Assembly (NCBI RefSeq): GCF_003574095.1
Contig: NZ_QWLA01000031.1
Location: forward strand, 1-37,859
DNA length: 37,859 bases
Source: Calidithermus roseus
Lineage (GTDB): Bacteria; Deinococcota; Deinococci; Deinococcales; Thermaceae
Reading direction: 5' to 3'
Part shown: piece after piece, positions 23,637 through 32,362 of the stretch
Position numbering within the stretch: position 1 is the first letter of the stretch
Layout: every line of letters starts with the position of its first letter
Translations under genes and position numbers: made by a program
The notes under the pieces: generated by a model
Databases searched by the model: none
What the model was told of the DNA's origin: nothing
Seen by the model: only the letters and a program-made list of their open reading frames with translations

Positions 23637-24430
23637 ATGGACCACCCCTCGTCCGAACCTCTGATCGCTGAGGTGCTCGAGGAGTTCGTCCCGCCCGAGG
23701 CGGTTGGGGTGGGGCTGCTGGGCAGCTTCGCCCGGAGCCAGGGGCAGCGCTACAGCGACCTGGACCTCAACATCTTCGTGCCACGAGCACCCGAGGAGCA
23801 GGCCGAGCGCTACACCCTGCGCCACCGCTCGGGGGCCGCCTGATCAGCCTCAAGAAGCTCACCCCACAGGCCCAGCGCGCCGAGCTCTCCCGGCCCCAGG
23901 ACGCCGTCTGGGCAGTGCCGGGACTGCGCCAGATGCGCGTCTTGTACGACCCGCACGGCGAGCTGGCCCGGCTAAAGGCCGAGGCCGAGGCCTTCACCTG
24001 GGAGGGGCTGGAGCCCGAGGCCGACGCCTTCGTGAGCTACGAGCTGCTCACCAGCGCGGAGGAGGTGCACAAGGTGCTGGGGGGGCTCGAGCGCCAGGAC
24101 CCCTCCCAGGTGATCTACGCGACGCTGGGGCTGGGACTGGGCACCGCGCGGTTGATGGCGGTGCACAAGCGGCTGTTCATCGAGAGCGAGAACCGCTACT
24201 TCGACCTGCTCTACCGCGCCCTCGGGCGCGAGTCGCCCTGGAGCCGTGCCCACAAGCTGGCGGTGGGGTGGAAGGCCGGGGCCTTCGAGCGGCGGGGCAT
24301 CGCGGCCTTGCAGTTGTATTGGGAAACCTTCATAGAAGTGCAGGCCGTGGTGTGCGAGGAGCACCTCGAGGTCGTGCAGCCCACGCTGCAGGCCATCCAG
24401 GAGGGGGGCTGGCTCGAGGCCCGGCTTTAG
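23637..24430 (+). pseudogene. Nucleotidyltransferase-domain protein interrupted by a frameshift
   Basis: The first part reads MDHPSSEPLIAEVLEEF and has the Pol-beta-type nucleotidyltransferase motif GLLGSFARSQGQRYSDLDLN, with the paired aspartates. It stops at 23841-23843. Shifting frame in the run of five G at about 23830-23834 continues naturally as GRLISLKKLTPQAQRAEL and then the long C-terminal helical domain to 24430. One extra G would restore a single protein of about 264 residues. Antibiotic- or minimal-nucleotidyltransferase relatives are possible; the substrate is unknown. TAGGAT lies seven bases before the ATG at 23637, supporting a leaderless start. It may be a real pseudogene, a sequencing error, or slippage. 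Confidence 0.75.
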
Positions 24431-24486
24431 ACGGCTGTCCAAATCCGGCCTGAGGACCGGCCCCGGCTGGGTATACTGCTTTGGTA

Positions 24487-24975
24487 ATGAGGGTCGAAGT
24501 CTCCTTGCTGGATGTGGTGGTCTTTTTCGTGATCGCCCTGTCGCTGGCCTACGGGGTGCGCAGGGGTGCTCCGTTTACCCTCGCGGTGGTGCCCGCGCTG
24601 GTGGTCTACGTGGTGCTGGCGCAATTCCTGCCCATACACGAGAACCCCTGGCTGGGCAGCGTTCTGGCCGTGATTTTAGGAGTCGGCTCAGGCGCGCTGT
24701 CCCAGCTAGTCCCGCTGCCCCGCTTCTCCAACATGACCGAGGGCGTCATCGGGGGGGCGGGCGGGTTGATCTGGGGATTGTTCCTTGCGGTGTGCATCTG
24801 GGTCTCCTTCCCTGCGCAGTACAAGGCTTCCACTGGATCACTGCAATACCCCTCCGACCGCATCCCCGATCTGGTGGCCAGGAGTATCGAGGACAGCGGC
24901 TTCGCCCAGAGTCTGTTCAACTGGGTGATCAAGAACCCGCTCACCCGGCAGGTTTTTCCGCCCAATTTGCAGTAA
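24487..24975 (+). CDS. CvpA-like integral membrane protein
   Basis: The 162-residue protein begins VEVSLLDVVVFFVIALSLAYGVRRGAPFTLAV, where LLD followed by a helix and a GxRRG turn is typical of the CvpA/colicin V production family. Four hydrophobic helices are visible, then a soluble C-terminal tail (SDRIPDLVARSIEDSGF). The function in this lineage is unknown. TATACT (24472-24477) ends nine bases before the ATG at 24487, so the mRNA leader is only a few bases. A TTG at 24481 is an alternative start. Assignment to the family is moderate. Confidence 0.75.
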   Translation: MRVEVSLLDVVVFFVIALSLAYGVRRGAPFTLAVVPALVVYVVLAQFLPIHENPWLGSVLAVILGVGSGALSQLVPLPRFSNMTEGVIGGAGGLIWGLFLAVCIWVSFPAQYKASTGSLQYPSDRIPDLVARSIEDSGFAQSLFNWVIKNPLTRQVFPPNLQ

Positions 24976-24997
24976 GCGTCGAGGGTCAATGGCCAGG

Positions 24998-25035
24998 GGT
25001 CGTACGTCCTGCGTCTTACGTCGTACGCGGCGAAA
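24998..25035. repeat. Intergenic CGTACG-type repeat
   Basis: The word GTCGTACG occurs twice, at about 24999-25006 and 25020-25027, flanking CCTGCGTCTTAC. Similar words occur at 33969-33987 and 19646-19656. Confidence 0.45.
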
Positions 25036-25124
25036 TGCCCAACGCTGAAGGTTGTAGGGACGAGTCACCCGCCTTTTGCTTCCCGCCCTCCAAGCCCTCG
25101 ACCCTCGCGGGCCACGCGCCTCCG

Positions 25125-26303
25125 CTATCCCCCCTCACCGGGCTGTTCCTCCAGCAGCAGGCTCTCCCAGCTCTGCCGCCGGCGCAGCACCTCCCACTCC
25201 TCGCCCGTCCACAACAGCTCGAGCGGCCTGGGGGTGTCGAGGTAATTGCTGCTCATGCTACTGCCGTAGGCCCCCGCCTGCATAATCGCCAAAGCATCGC
25301 CCTCCTTAGGGGTGGGCAGGGTTAGGTCTTTGGCCAGGATGTCCCCGCTCTCGCAGGCGGGTCCGGCCAGGTCGAAGGTCTGGGGCGCTCCTCCTTTGTA
25401 GAGCGGCTCCACCGGGTGCTGGGCACCATACAGCATCGGGCGCAACAAATGGCTCATCCCCGCGTCCACCAGCAGGAATTTGCGCCGGGTCTGCTTGAGG
25501 CCCCAGGTGCGGGTGACCAGCACCCCGGCCTCGGCCACCAGATAGCGGCCCGGCTCGAGCCACAGCTCCACCCCCAGGCGCTCGGCCAGCCCCAGCGCCG
25601 CCGGAGCCAGGCGGGTGAGGTCTAAGCCCAGGCCAAAGCCCCCGCCCAGGTTGAGCACCTCGAAGGGGCCGTGTTCCTTGTACAGCTGCTCCATGAGCGC
25701 GTATCCGGCGTGGAAGTCCTCGGCGCGCTCGAGGGCCGAGCCCAGATGCACGTGCAGGCCCAACACGTCGAGGTCTCCGGCCCGCGCGATCTTGAGGGCC
25801 CGCCCTATGTCCTGCGGCAGGATGCCAAACTTGCTCTCGCCCCGCCCGGTAGCGAGGTGGTCGTGGGTGAGCACCGGCAGGTCGGGGTTGACCCGCAGGA
25901 TGACGTGGCTGCCGGGCAGGTGGCGGGTCACCCGCTCAGCGTCGGGCAGGGAGTCCAGGCCCAGGATGGGCACGCCGATCTCCTTGAGCTCGGCGAGCAT
26001 GGCGGGGGTCTTGAGTGGCCCGTTGAGCAAGACCTCCTTACGCTTGAAACCGGCGGCATAGGCCCGGCGCACCTCCCCCAGGCTCACCGCCTCGAGAAAG
26101 ACTCCCAACCCCAGCAGCCGCCGCAAGATGCCCAGGCGAGGGTTGGCTTTCATGGCGAAGAACAGCTCAGCCTGGGGGAAAGCCGCTCTGAGGGCGCTTA
26201 CTTTAGCCTGGATCGAGGTCAGGTCATAGGCATAAAAAGGCGTCTCGTAGCGCTCGAGGGCCGCTTGCAACGCCTGGCGGAATCGGGGGTTGAGGCCGCT
26301 CAT
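25125..26303 (-). CDS. lysA: Diaminopimelate decarboxylase LysA
   Basis: LysA is a PLP enzyme that decarboxylates meso-diaminopimelate to lysine. The 392-residue fold-type III protein has the Schiff-base lysine K52 in FFAMKANPRLG, HDHLATGRGESKFGI, LHVHLGSAL, the glycine loop LNLGGGFGLG, EPGRYLVAEAG and the substrate-site CESGDILAKD motif near the C terminus that distinguishes diaminopimelate decarboxylases. ATG at 26303 is preceded by TAATCT with a seven-base gap, a leaderless start; the frame continues upstream to 26351 without support. A related decarboxylase specificity cannot be excluded, because this lineage is known for ornithine in its cell wall and the aminoadipate route to lysine in Thermus. 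Confidence 0.9.
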   Translation of the reverse strand: MSGLNPRFRQALQAALERYETPFYAYDLTSIQAKVSALRAAFPQAELFFAMKANPRLGILRRLLGLGVFLEAVSLGEVRRAYAAGFKRKEVLLNGPLKTPAMLAELKEIGVPILGLDSLPDAERVTRHLPGSHVILRVNPDLPVLTHDHLATGRGESKFGILPQDIGRALKIARAGDLDVLGLHVHLGSALERAEDFHAGYALMEQLYKEHGPFEVLNLGGGFGLGLDLTRLAPAALGLAERLGVELWLEPGRYLVAEAGVLVTRTWGLKQTRRKFLLVDAGMSHLLRPMLYGAQHPVEPLYKGGAPQTFDLAGPACESGDILAKDLTLPTPKEGDALAIMQAGAYGSSMSSNYLDTPRPLELLWTGEEWEVLRRRQSWESLLLEEQPGEGG

Positions 26304-26310
26304 CCGTCCC

Positions 26311-26316
26311 AGATTA
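26311..26316 (-). promoter_or_regulatory. Leaderless -10 box for lysA
   Basis: On the minus strand TAATCT ends seven bases before the ATG at 26303. Confidence 0.6.
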
Positions 26317-26372
26317 CCCGCAGCATCCTGAGAGCGATGTGCCAAGTGCACGACTCATGCAAGAATACGGCC

Positions 26373-27080
26373 ATGCTCATCGGCGTCGCTGCCCAGTACC
26401 GCACCACCGGCGAACTCATCCGCACCAAGATCTGGGGCCTGCTCGAGCCCTACGTCAGGGCCCTCGAGGCCCAGGGGGCCAGCGTGGTGGTGATCCCGCC
26501 CCAGGCTCACCCGCTCGAGATCGCCCGCAGGCTCGACGGCATCCTGCTGCCCGGCGGGGTGGACATAGACCCCGTTCACTTCGGCGAGGAGCCCATCCCC
26601 GAGATGGGCGAGGTCTCACCCGAGCGCGACGCCCTCGAGCTGGAACTGGCCCGCTACGCCGCCCAGCACGGCATCCCCCTGCTGGGCATCTGCCGGGGCA
26701 TCCAGGTGATGAACGTGGCGCTGGGGGGCAGCCTCTACCAGGACCTGCCCGCTCAGGGCTTCAGGGCCATCCAGCACTACCAAAAGTCGGAGTCGGGGGT
26801 GTTGGGGCACAGCCTCGAGCAGACCGCCAGAAGCCCGCTGGAGGCTTTGTTCCCCCGACGCTTGCGGGTCAACTCCTACCACCACCAGGCCCTCAAGGAC
26901 CTCGCTCCCGGCCTGCGTGCGGTCGCCGTCGCCCCCGACGGCGTGGTGGAGGCGGTGGTGCTCGAGGGGCACCCCTTCTACCTGGGCGTGCAGTGGCACC
27001 CCGAACTCCTGCCCGAGCAGTGGGGCATCTTCCGGGCCTTCGTCGAGGCGGCCAGCGTGTCGGTGCTCGATAGCCGATAA
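26373..27080 (+). CDS. Class I glutamine amidotransferase-like hydrolase (peptidase C26, PuuD-like)
   Basis: The 235-residue protein belongs to the gamma-glutamyl-GABA hydrolase group: IGVAAQYRTTGE at the N terminus, LPGGVDIDPVHFGEE, the nucleophile elbow PLLGICRGIQVMNVALGG with C107, and the late VQWHPELL that carries the catalytic histidine and glutamate; the SYHHQALKDLAPG segment is also typical. Members cleave gamma-glutamyl amides, for example in polyamine breakdown; no other polyamine gene is adjacent, so the substrate is open. The ATG at 26373 follows AAGAAT by six bases, a near match to the leaderless -10 pattern. It is divergent from lysA across a 69-base gap. The last codons lie in a repetitive spacer sequence. 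Confidence 0.87.
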   Translation: MLIGVAAQYRTTGELIRTKIWGLLEPYVRALEAQGASVVVIPPQAHPLEIARRLDGILLPGGVDIDPVHFGEEPIPEMGEVSPERDALELELARYAAQHGIPLLGICRGIQVMNVALGGSLYQDLPAQGFRAIQHYQKSESGVLGHSLEQTARSPLEALFPRRLRVNSYHHQALKDLAPGLRAVAVAPDGVVEAVVLEGHPFYLGVQWHPELLPEQWGIFRAFVEAASVSVLDSR

Positions 27081-27120
27081 CCAGAGCCCGGGCATTGGCT
27101 ATCGACTATCGACTACCGAC
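27065..27120. repeat. Intergenic repeat built from GCTATCGACTA-like words
   Basis: CGATAGCCGATAACC is followed by GGCTATCGACTATCGACTACCGACC, giving inverted (GATAGCC/GGCTATC) and tandem (ATCGACT) copies. The left part encodes the last residues and stop of the C26 hydrolase. Confidence 0.5.
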
Positions 27121-27124
27121 CTTT

Positions 27125-27130
27125 TAGGAT
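27125..27130 (+). promoter_or_regulatory. Leaderless -10 box for purN
   Basis: TAGGAT ends six bases before the GTG start at 27137; no ribosome binding site is present. Confidence 0.65.
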
Positions 27131-27136
27131 ACCCCC

Positions 27137-27724
27137 GTGAACCTCGGCTTTCTCGCCTCGGGAAGGGGCAGTAACCTGCAAGCGGTGATCGACGCCTGCA
27201 AGAGCGGGCGACTTCTCGCCACGCCACGGGTGGTGATCTCCAACAACAGCGCTTCGGGAGCGCTCGAGCGGGCCCGGCGGGAGGGCATCCCCGCCTATCA
27301 CCTCTCGAGCCACACCCACGGCGAGGGATTGGACGAGGCCATCCTCCAGACCCTGCAGCGGCACGAGGTCGAGTTGGTGGTGCTGGTGGGCTACATGAAG
27401 AAACTCGGGCCGCGAACCCTGGCGGCCTACCGCAACCGCATCGTCAACATCCACCCGGCCCTGCTGCCCAAGTTCGGCGGGCAGGGGATGTACGGCATGA
27501 ACGTGCACAAAGCGGTGATCGAGGCGGGCGAGCGCGAGAGCGGCGCAACCATCCACCTCGTGGACGAAGAATACGACCACGGAGCCATCCTGGCCCAGAC
27601 CCGCGTCCCGGTGCTCCCGGACGACACCCCCCAGACGCTGGCCCAGCGGGTGCTCGAGCGCGAACACGCTTTCCTGGTCGAGACCCTGGGCAAGATCATC
27701 AGTGGTGAGATCCGCCTCGATTGA
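27137..27724 (+). CDS. purN: Phosphoribosylglycinamide formyltransferase PurN
   Basis: PurN transfers a formyl group from 10-formyltetrahydrofolate to GAR, the third step of purine synthesis. The 195-residue protein has the phosphate loop LASGRGSNLQA, VISNNSASGALERA, and the catalytic triad N104, H106 (RIVNIHPALLP) and D147 (EEYDHGAILAQ). Length is normal. GTG at 27137 is supported by TAGGAT six bases upstream. The acetyltransferase gene follows 28 bases after the stop with its own ribosome binding site, so both may share a transcript. Confidence 0.95.
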   Translation: MNLGFLASGRGSNLQAVIDACKSGRLLATPRVVISNNSASGALERARREGIPAYHLSSHTHGEGLDEAILQTLQRHEVELVVLVGYMKKLGPRTLAAYRNRIVNIHPALLPKFGGQGMYGMNVHKAVIEAGERESGATIHLVDEEYDHGAILAQTRVPVLPDDTPQTLAQRVLEREHAFLVETLGKIISGEIRLD

Positions 27725-27752
27725 TCCAAGAGACCCCCTGGAGGTTCAACCC

Positions 27753-28301
27753 ATGCCCTTTCGCCTCGAGACCCCCCGCCTGATCCTGCGCCAGTTCGAA
27801 CCGCGCGACCTGGAAGCCTTAATCGCTTACCGCTCCGATCCCCAGGTAGCCCGCTACCAAAGCTGGGACGTGCCTTACCCCAGGGAGAAAGCCCTGGCCT
27901 TCCTCGAGGAGGCCACGCGGGCCCGGCCCACGCCGGGGCAGTGGTTCCACATGGCCATCGAATCCAAGAGCAGCGGCGAAACCCTGGGCGAGTGCGCGTT
28001 TTTGTGGCTCGAGGACGGCCAGCAGGCCCGGATCGTCGTCACCCTGGCCACGCGGCATCAGCGGCAGGGCTACGCCCGCGAGGCGCTGGAGCGGCTGCTG
28101 GAGTACCTCTTCGAGGATTTGAAACTGCACCGGGTGCACGCCAGCGCCGACGTGGAAAACCACGCCGCCTGGCACCTGATGATCCAGTTGGGAATGCGGC
28201 TGGAGGGGCAAACGATCGAGAGCCTGTGGCTCAAGGGCCGCTGGAGCAGCGAGTACCACTATGCCCTCCTGCAGAGGGAGTGGCGCGAACAGCGGCGCTG
28301 A
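27753..28301 (+). CDS. GNAT family N-acetyltransferase (RimJ/RimL type)
   Basis: The 182-residue protein has the Acetyltransf_3 pattern: LETPRLILRQFEPRDLEALIAYRSDP at the N terminus, GECAFLWLEDGQQARIVVTLA, the acetyl-CoA loop RHQRQGYAREALERLLEYLF, and HRVHASADVENHAAWHLMIQLGMRLEG (parts quoted). Such enzymes acetylate protein N termini, small amines or antibiotics; the substrate here cannot be told. ATG at 27753 has GGAGGTT seven bases upstream; the longer open frame reaching into purN is not needed. It is convergent with fakA. Confidence 0.88.
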   Translation: MPFRLETPRLILRQFEPRDLEALIAYRSDPQVARYQSWDVPYPREKALAFLEEATRARPTPGQWFHMAIESKSSGETLGECAFLWLEDGQQARIVVTLATRHQRQGYAREALERLLEYLFEDLKLHRVHASADVENHAAWHLMIQLGMRLEGQTIESLWLKGRWSSEYHYALLQREWREQRR

Positions 28302-28337
28302 GGCAGCTATCGGCGAATTGGCAAGACTATCTACTCA

Positions 28338-29931
<1,594 letters not shown>

Positions 29932-29939
<8 letters not shown>

Positions 29940-30273
29940 GGCTCACCCCCACCACGTGGACTCGCACCGCCGAGAGCTCGGTGCCGGCGAGGCTCTTGGC
30001 CGCCCAGTGAACCCGCTCGCCGATGTTGTCCACCACGGCGGGGATACGCGAGCCAAAGGCCACCACCACGTAAAGGTCGGCCACGTATTTACCGGGAGCG
30101 GCGGGATCGGGCTTGACCACTACCCCTTCGCTGGCCTCGGTCTTTCCCAGGATGCGGCTGATCGAATCGCGAATTCCGGCGGGGCTCATGCCCACCACGC
30201 CGGGCACTTCATGGGCGGCCAGGGCTACGATGGCGGCCAAGGCCCCTTCGGTTACGGTGATATTGCCTTTCAA
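29932..30273 (-). CDS. Asp23/YloU family protein
   Basis: The protein of about 113 residues matches the Asp23/Gls24 (DUF322) family: GNITVTEGALAAIVALAAHEVPGVVGM at the N terminus, YVADLYVVVAFGSRIPAVVDNI and a final VRVHVVGVS strand. Family members are linked to envelope homeostasis and are commonly found before fakA. The start is probably the TTG at 30273, because GGAGG lies five bases upstream and the resulting N terminus fits the family; an ATG at 30309 would add twelve unconserved residues. Translation is likely coupled to fakA through the eight-base overlap. Confidence 0.88.
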
Positions 30274-30296
30274 GCAAGCCTCCAAAAGCGCTGAGG

Positions 30297-30357
30297 ATGA
30301 GCGGCTCACAGCTAAAACTCAGCTATGGGCCAGCGGCTATTCGCTCAGCTATCGGCG
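30297..30357. repeat. Intergenic repeat built from CAGCTAT/GGCTATT words
   Basis: The words CAGCTAA, CAGCTATGGGC, GCGGCTATTCGC and CAGCTATCGGCG follow one another within 60 bases. Related GCTATCGGCG words occur at 28312-28322 and 27094-27118. Confidence 0.4.
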
Positions 30358-31023
30358 TTATTCTATCAGCCGCGCCTCGAGGCGGCCCCAATCCCGCCCG
30401 AAGGCTAGGAACACCGGGGTGCGGCGGGCGTCGTTGCGCAGCCAGATCTCGATGGTGGCCCCGTTCTGGGCGATGCGGTAGCCCAGCAGCCCCTCTTTGT
30501 CCTTGCCCAAGACCTCGGGTCTGCTCAGGATGATCGCTTTGAAATCCACCATCTGCACGACCCTGGCTTCGGGGTTGAGTCGCAGGAAGTACAGCACCGA
30601 GAGGTCGTCGAGCACCGGGCGCACGTCGGCTTTGTAGCCGTGCTTCTGGCCGTCAGGCTCGATGATGGTCACCGCCAGCGGCTCCTGGCTGGCCGAGCGC
30701 TCGGCCAGGAGGCGGGTAGTGCCCCTGAAAGGCTCGATGAGGGTCTTGGAAAAGCGCAGGGTGTAGAGTTCCTCGTCCACCAGGCTCTCCACCTCGTAGC
30801 CATAGCCCAGCAGCACCCCCAGCCCCTTGGGGATCAGCCTTCCCTCGAAGCGCCAGCCCCCGGCCTGGGCGGTGGCCGTCACGTGCAATTCGCCAGCTTC
30901 GAGGCCCACCCAGCTAAAGCGGTAGACCAGCTTCTCCCCCGAAGCCCACGGCACCCCCCTGGCGGCCCAGGCGGATGGGCCGAGGACGCTCAGGCAAAAC
31001 AGGAGGGGCCAGGCAAACTTCAT
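30358..31023 (-). CDS. DUF3108 domain protein, exported
   Basis: The 221-residue protein has a signal peptide (MKFAWPLLFCLSVLGPSAWA, cleaved probably after AWA) and a DUF3108-type beta-rich domain: GEKLVYRFSWVGLEAGELHV, YEVESLVDEELYTLRFSKTL, the DDLSVLYFLR helix and KEGLLGYRIAQNGATIEIWLRND. Domain members are periplasmic proteins of unknown function. ATG at 31023 was chosen because it provides a full signal peptide. It is divergent from the LpxB-related gene across an 86-base gap and downstream of nothing obvious, so it seems to be a single gene. Confidence 0.82.
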   Translation of the reverse strand: MKFAWPLLFCLSVLGPSAWAARGVPWASGEKLVYRFSWVGLEAGELHVTATAQAGGWRFEGRLIPKGLGVLLGYGYEVESLVDEELYTLRFSKTLIEPFRGTTRLLAERSASQEPLAVTIIEPDGQKHGYKADVRPVLDDLSVLYFLRLNPEARVVQMVDFKAIILSRPEVLGKDKEGLLGYRIAQNGATIEIWLRNDARRTPVFLAFGRDWGRLEARLIE

Positions 31024-31109
31024 CGCTCACCGCCAGCTTACCAAGCAGGCTGAAAAGTGGGGATTAGGGAATGACCAAAACCACGTAGCTGCTAGACTTG
31101 TAAGGCTCT

Positions 31110-32288
31110 ATGGGCCGCATTCTGCTGATCTCCAACGGCCACGGCGAAGACATCATCGCCACGGCCATCGGGCAGAAGCTCCAGGCGCTGGGGCACGGCC
31201 TCGAGGCGCTGCCGCTGGTGGGCCGGGGCACGGCCTACGAGCGGGCGGGTTTCGCCGTGCACGGCCCGCGCCAACAGATGCCCTCCGGAGGCTTCGTGCT
31301 CGATGACCCCACGGCCTTCCTGCGCGACCTGCGGGCGGGCTGGCTGGCGATGAGCCTGGGGCACTGGCAGGCGGCCCGCCGGGTAGCCGCCCGGTCGGAG
31401 GCCATCGTGGCCGTGGGCGACCTCTACGCCCTGGCGGTAGCCCGCATCTTTGGCCGCAAGCCCACCTTTTTGGTGCAGTCGCGGGTTTCGCTGCGGGCCT
31501 GGCAGGGGCAGGGTGGGCGGGTAGACCGCGCGTACACGGGCCTCGAGCGCTTCCTCATGCGAAGCGCCGTGCGGGTCTACCCCCGCGAGGCCGAGGGGGC
31601 CCGGTGGCTGTGCGCCCACGGCATCGCCCAGGCCGAGTACCTGGGCAACCCCATGCTCGACGCGGTGAGCGGCGAGGCTGGCCTCGAGCCTCCCCCGCCC
31701 TACCTGCTGCTGCTGCCCGGCTCGCGCCCCGACGCCTACTACAGCCTGCCGAGGATGCTCGAGGCCTGCCGCCTGCTGCGCCCCAGTGGCCTGACCCCGG
31801 TGGTGGCCTGGGCGGGCCTCGAGCTGGGCAGCCTGCAAACCCCCGGATGGGCCAGAGAAGCCACCGGAAAGGCCGAGGGCGTGGTGCTGCGCCTGATCCA
31901 CCCCGACGGCACCGTAGTCCACTTGGCCACAGAAGCCTTTCGGCGAGCGCTCGAGGGGGCTCGTCTGGCCCTCTCGACCAGCGGGACCGCCGCCGAACAG
32001 GCCGCAGGGTTCGGCGTGCCCCTGGTAGGGTTCCCCACCGCCGGCCCCCAATACACCCTCCCCTTCGCCCAGGCCCAGCAGAGGATGCTGGGACAGGCCC
32101 TGACCCTGACGGAACCCAACCCCGAAACCATTGCTCGAGCCGGGCTCGAGTTGCTCTCCGACCCCACCCGCTACGCCGCCGCCCAGGCCGACGGCAAGGC
32201 CGCGATGGGCGAGCCGGGAGGAGCGGAGCGTATCGCCGGAGACATAGATTGGCACTTGCGTCGATGGTCGAAGGTCGATAGCTCATAG
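31110..32288 (+). CDS. Lipid-A-disaccharide synthase-related protein (GT-B fold)
   Basis: The 392-residue protein resembles the LpxB-related family found in cyanobacteria and Deinococcus-Thermus: ILLISNGHGEDIIATAIGQKL at the N terminus, VAVGDLYALAVARI, FLVQSRVSLRAWQG, REAEGARWLCAHGIAQAEYLGNPMLDAV, LLLLPGSRPDAYYSLPRMLEA and the nucleotide-sugar site STSGTAAEQAAGFGVPLVGFP. These organisms lack classical lipid A, so the product is probably another envelope glycolipid; this is an inference. ATG at 31110 has no ribosome binding site; TAGACT at 31093-31098 gives a short leader. The C-terminal codons run into a repetitive spacer. Confidence 0.85.
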   Translation: MGRILLISNGHGEDIIATAIGQKLQALGHGLEALPLVGRGTAYERAGFAVHGPRQQMPSGGFVLDDPTAFLRDLRAGWLAMSLGHWQAARRVAARSEAIVAVGDLYALAVARIFGRKPTFLVQSRVSLRAWQGQGGRVDRAYTGLERFLMRSAVRVYPREAEGARWLCAHGIAQAEYLGNPMLDAVSGEAGLEPPPPYLLLLPGSRPDAYYSLPRMLEACRLLRPSGLTPVVAWAGLELGSLQTPGWAREATGKAEGVVLRLIHPDGTVVHLATEAFRRALEGARLALSTSGTAAEQAAGFGVPLVGFPTAGPQYTLPFAQAQQRMLGQALTLTEPNPETIARAGLELLSDPTRYAAAQADGKAAMGEPGGAERIAGDIDWHLRRWSKVDSS

Positions 32289-32310
32289 TCAAACGCAAAA
32301 CGCCCTACGG
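32264..32310. repeat. Intergenic repeat of GTCGAAGGTCGATAGC and AACGCAAAACGCCC words
   Basis: The tail of the LpxB-related gene and the following spacer contain GGTCGAAGGTCGATAGCTCATAG (cited in part) followed by AAACGCAAAACGCCCTACGG, sharing words with the spacers at 21079-21136 and 27065-27120. Confidence 0.4.
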
Positions 32311-32348
32311 TCGTGATGCGGTCTACAGGCTCGAGGCGAGGCGTCTGA

Positions 32349-32354
32349 TAGTGT
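32349..32354 (+). promoter_or_regulatory. -10 box for the amidase gene
   Basis: TAGTGT ends eight bases before the ATG at 32363, giving a leader of one or two bases at most. Confidence 0.5.
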
Positions 32355-32362
32355 GGGGCGTC

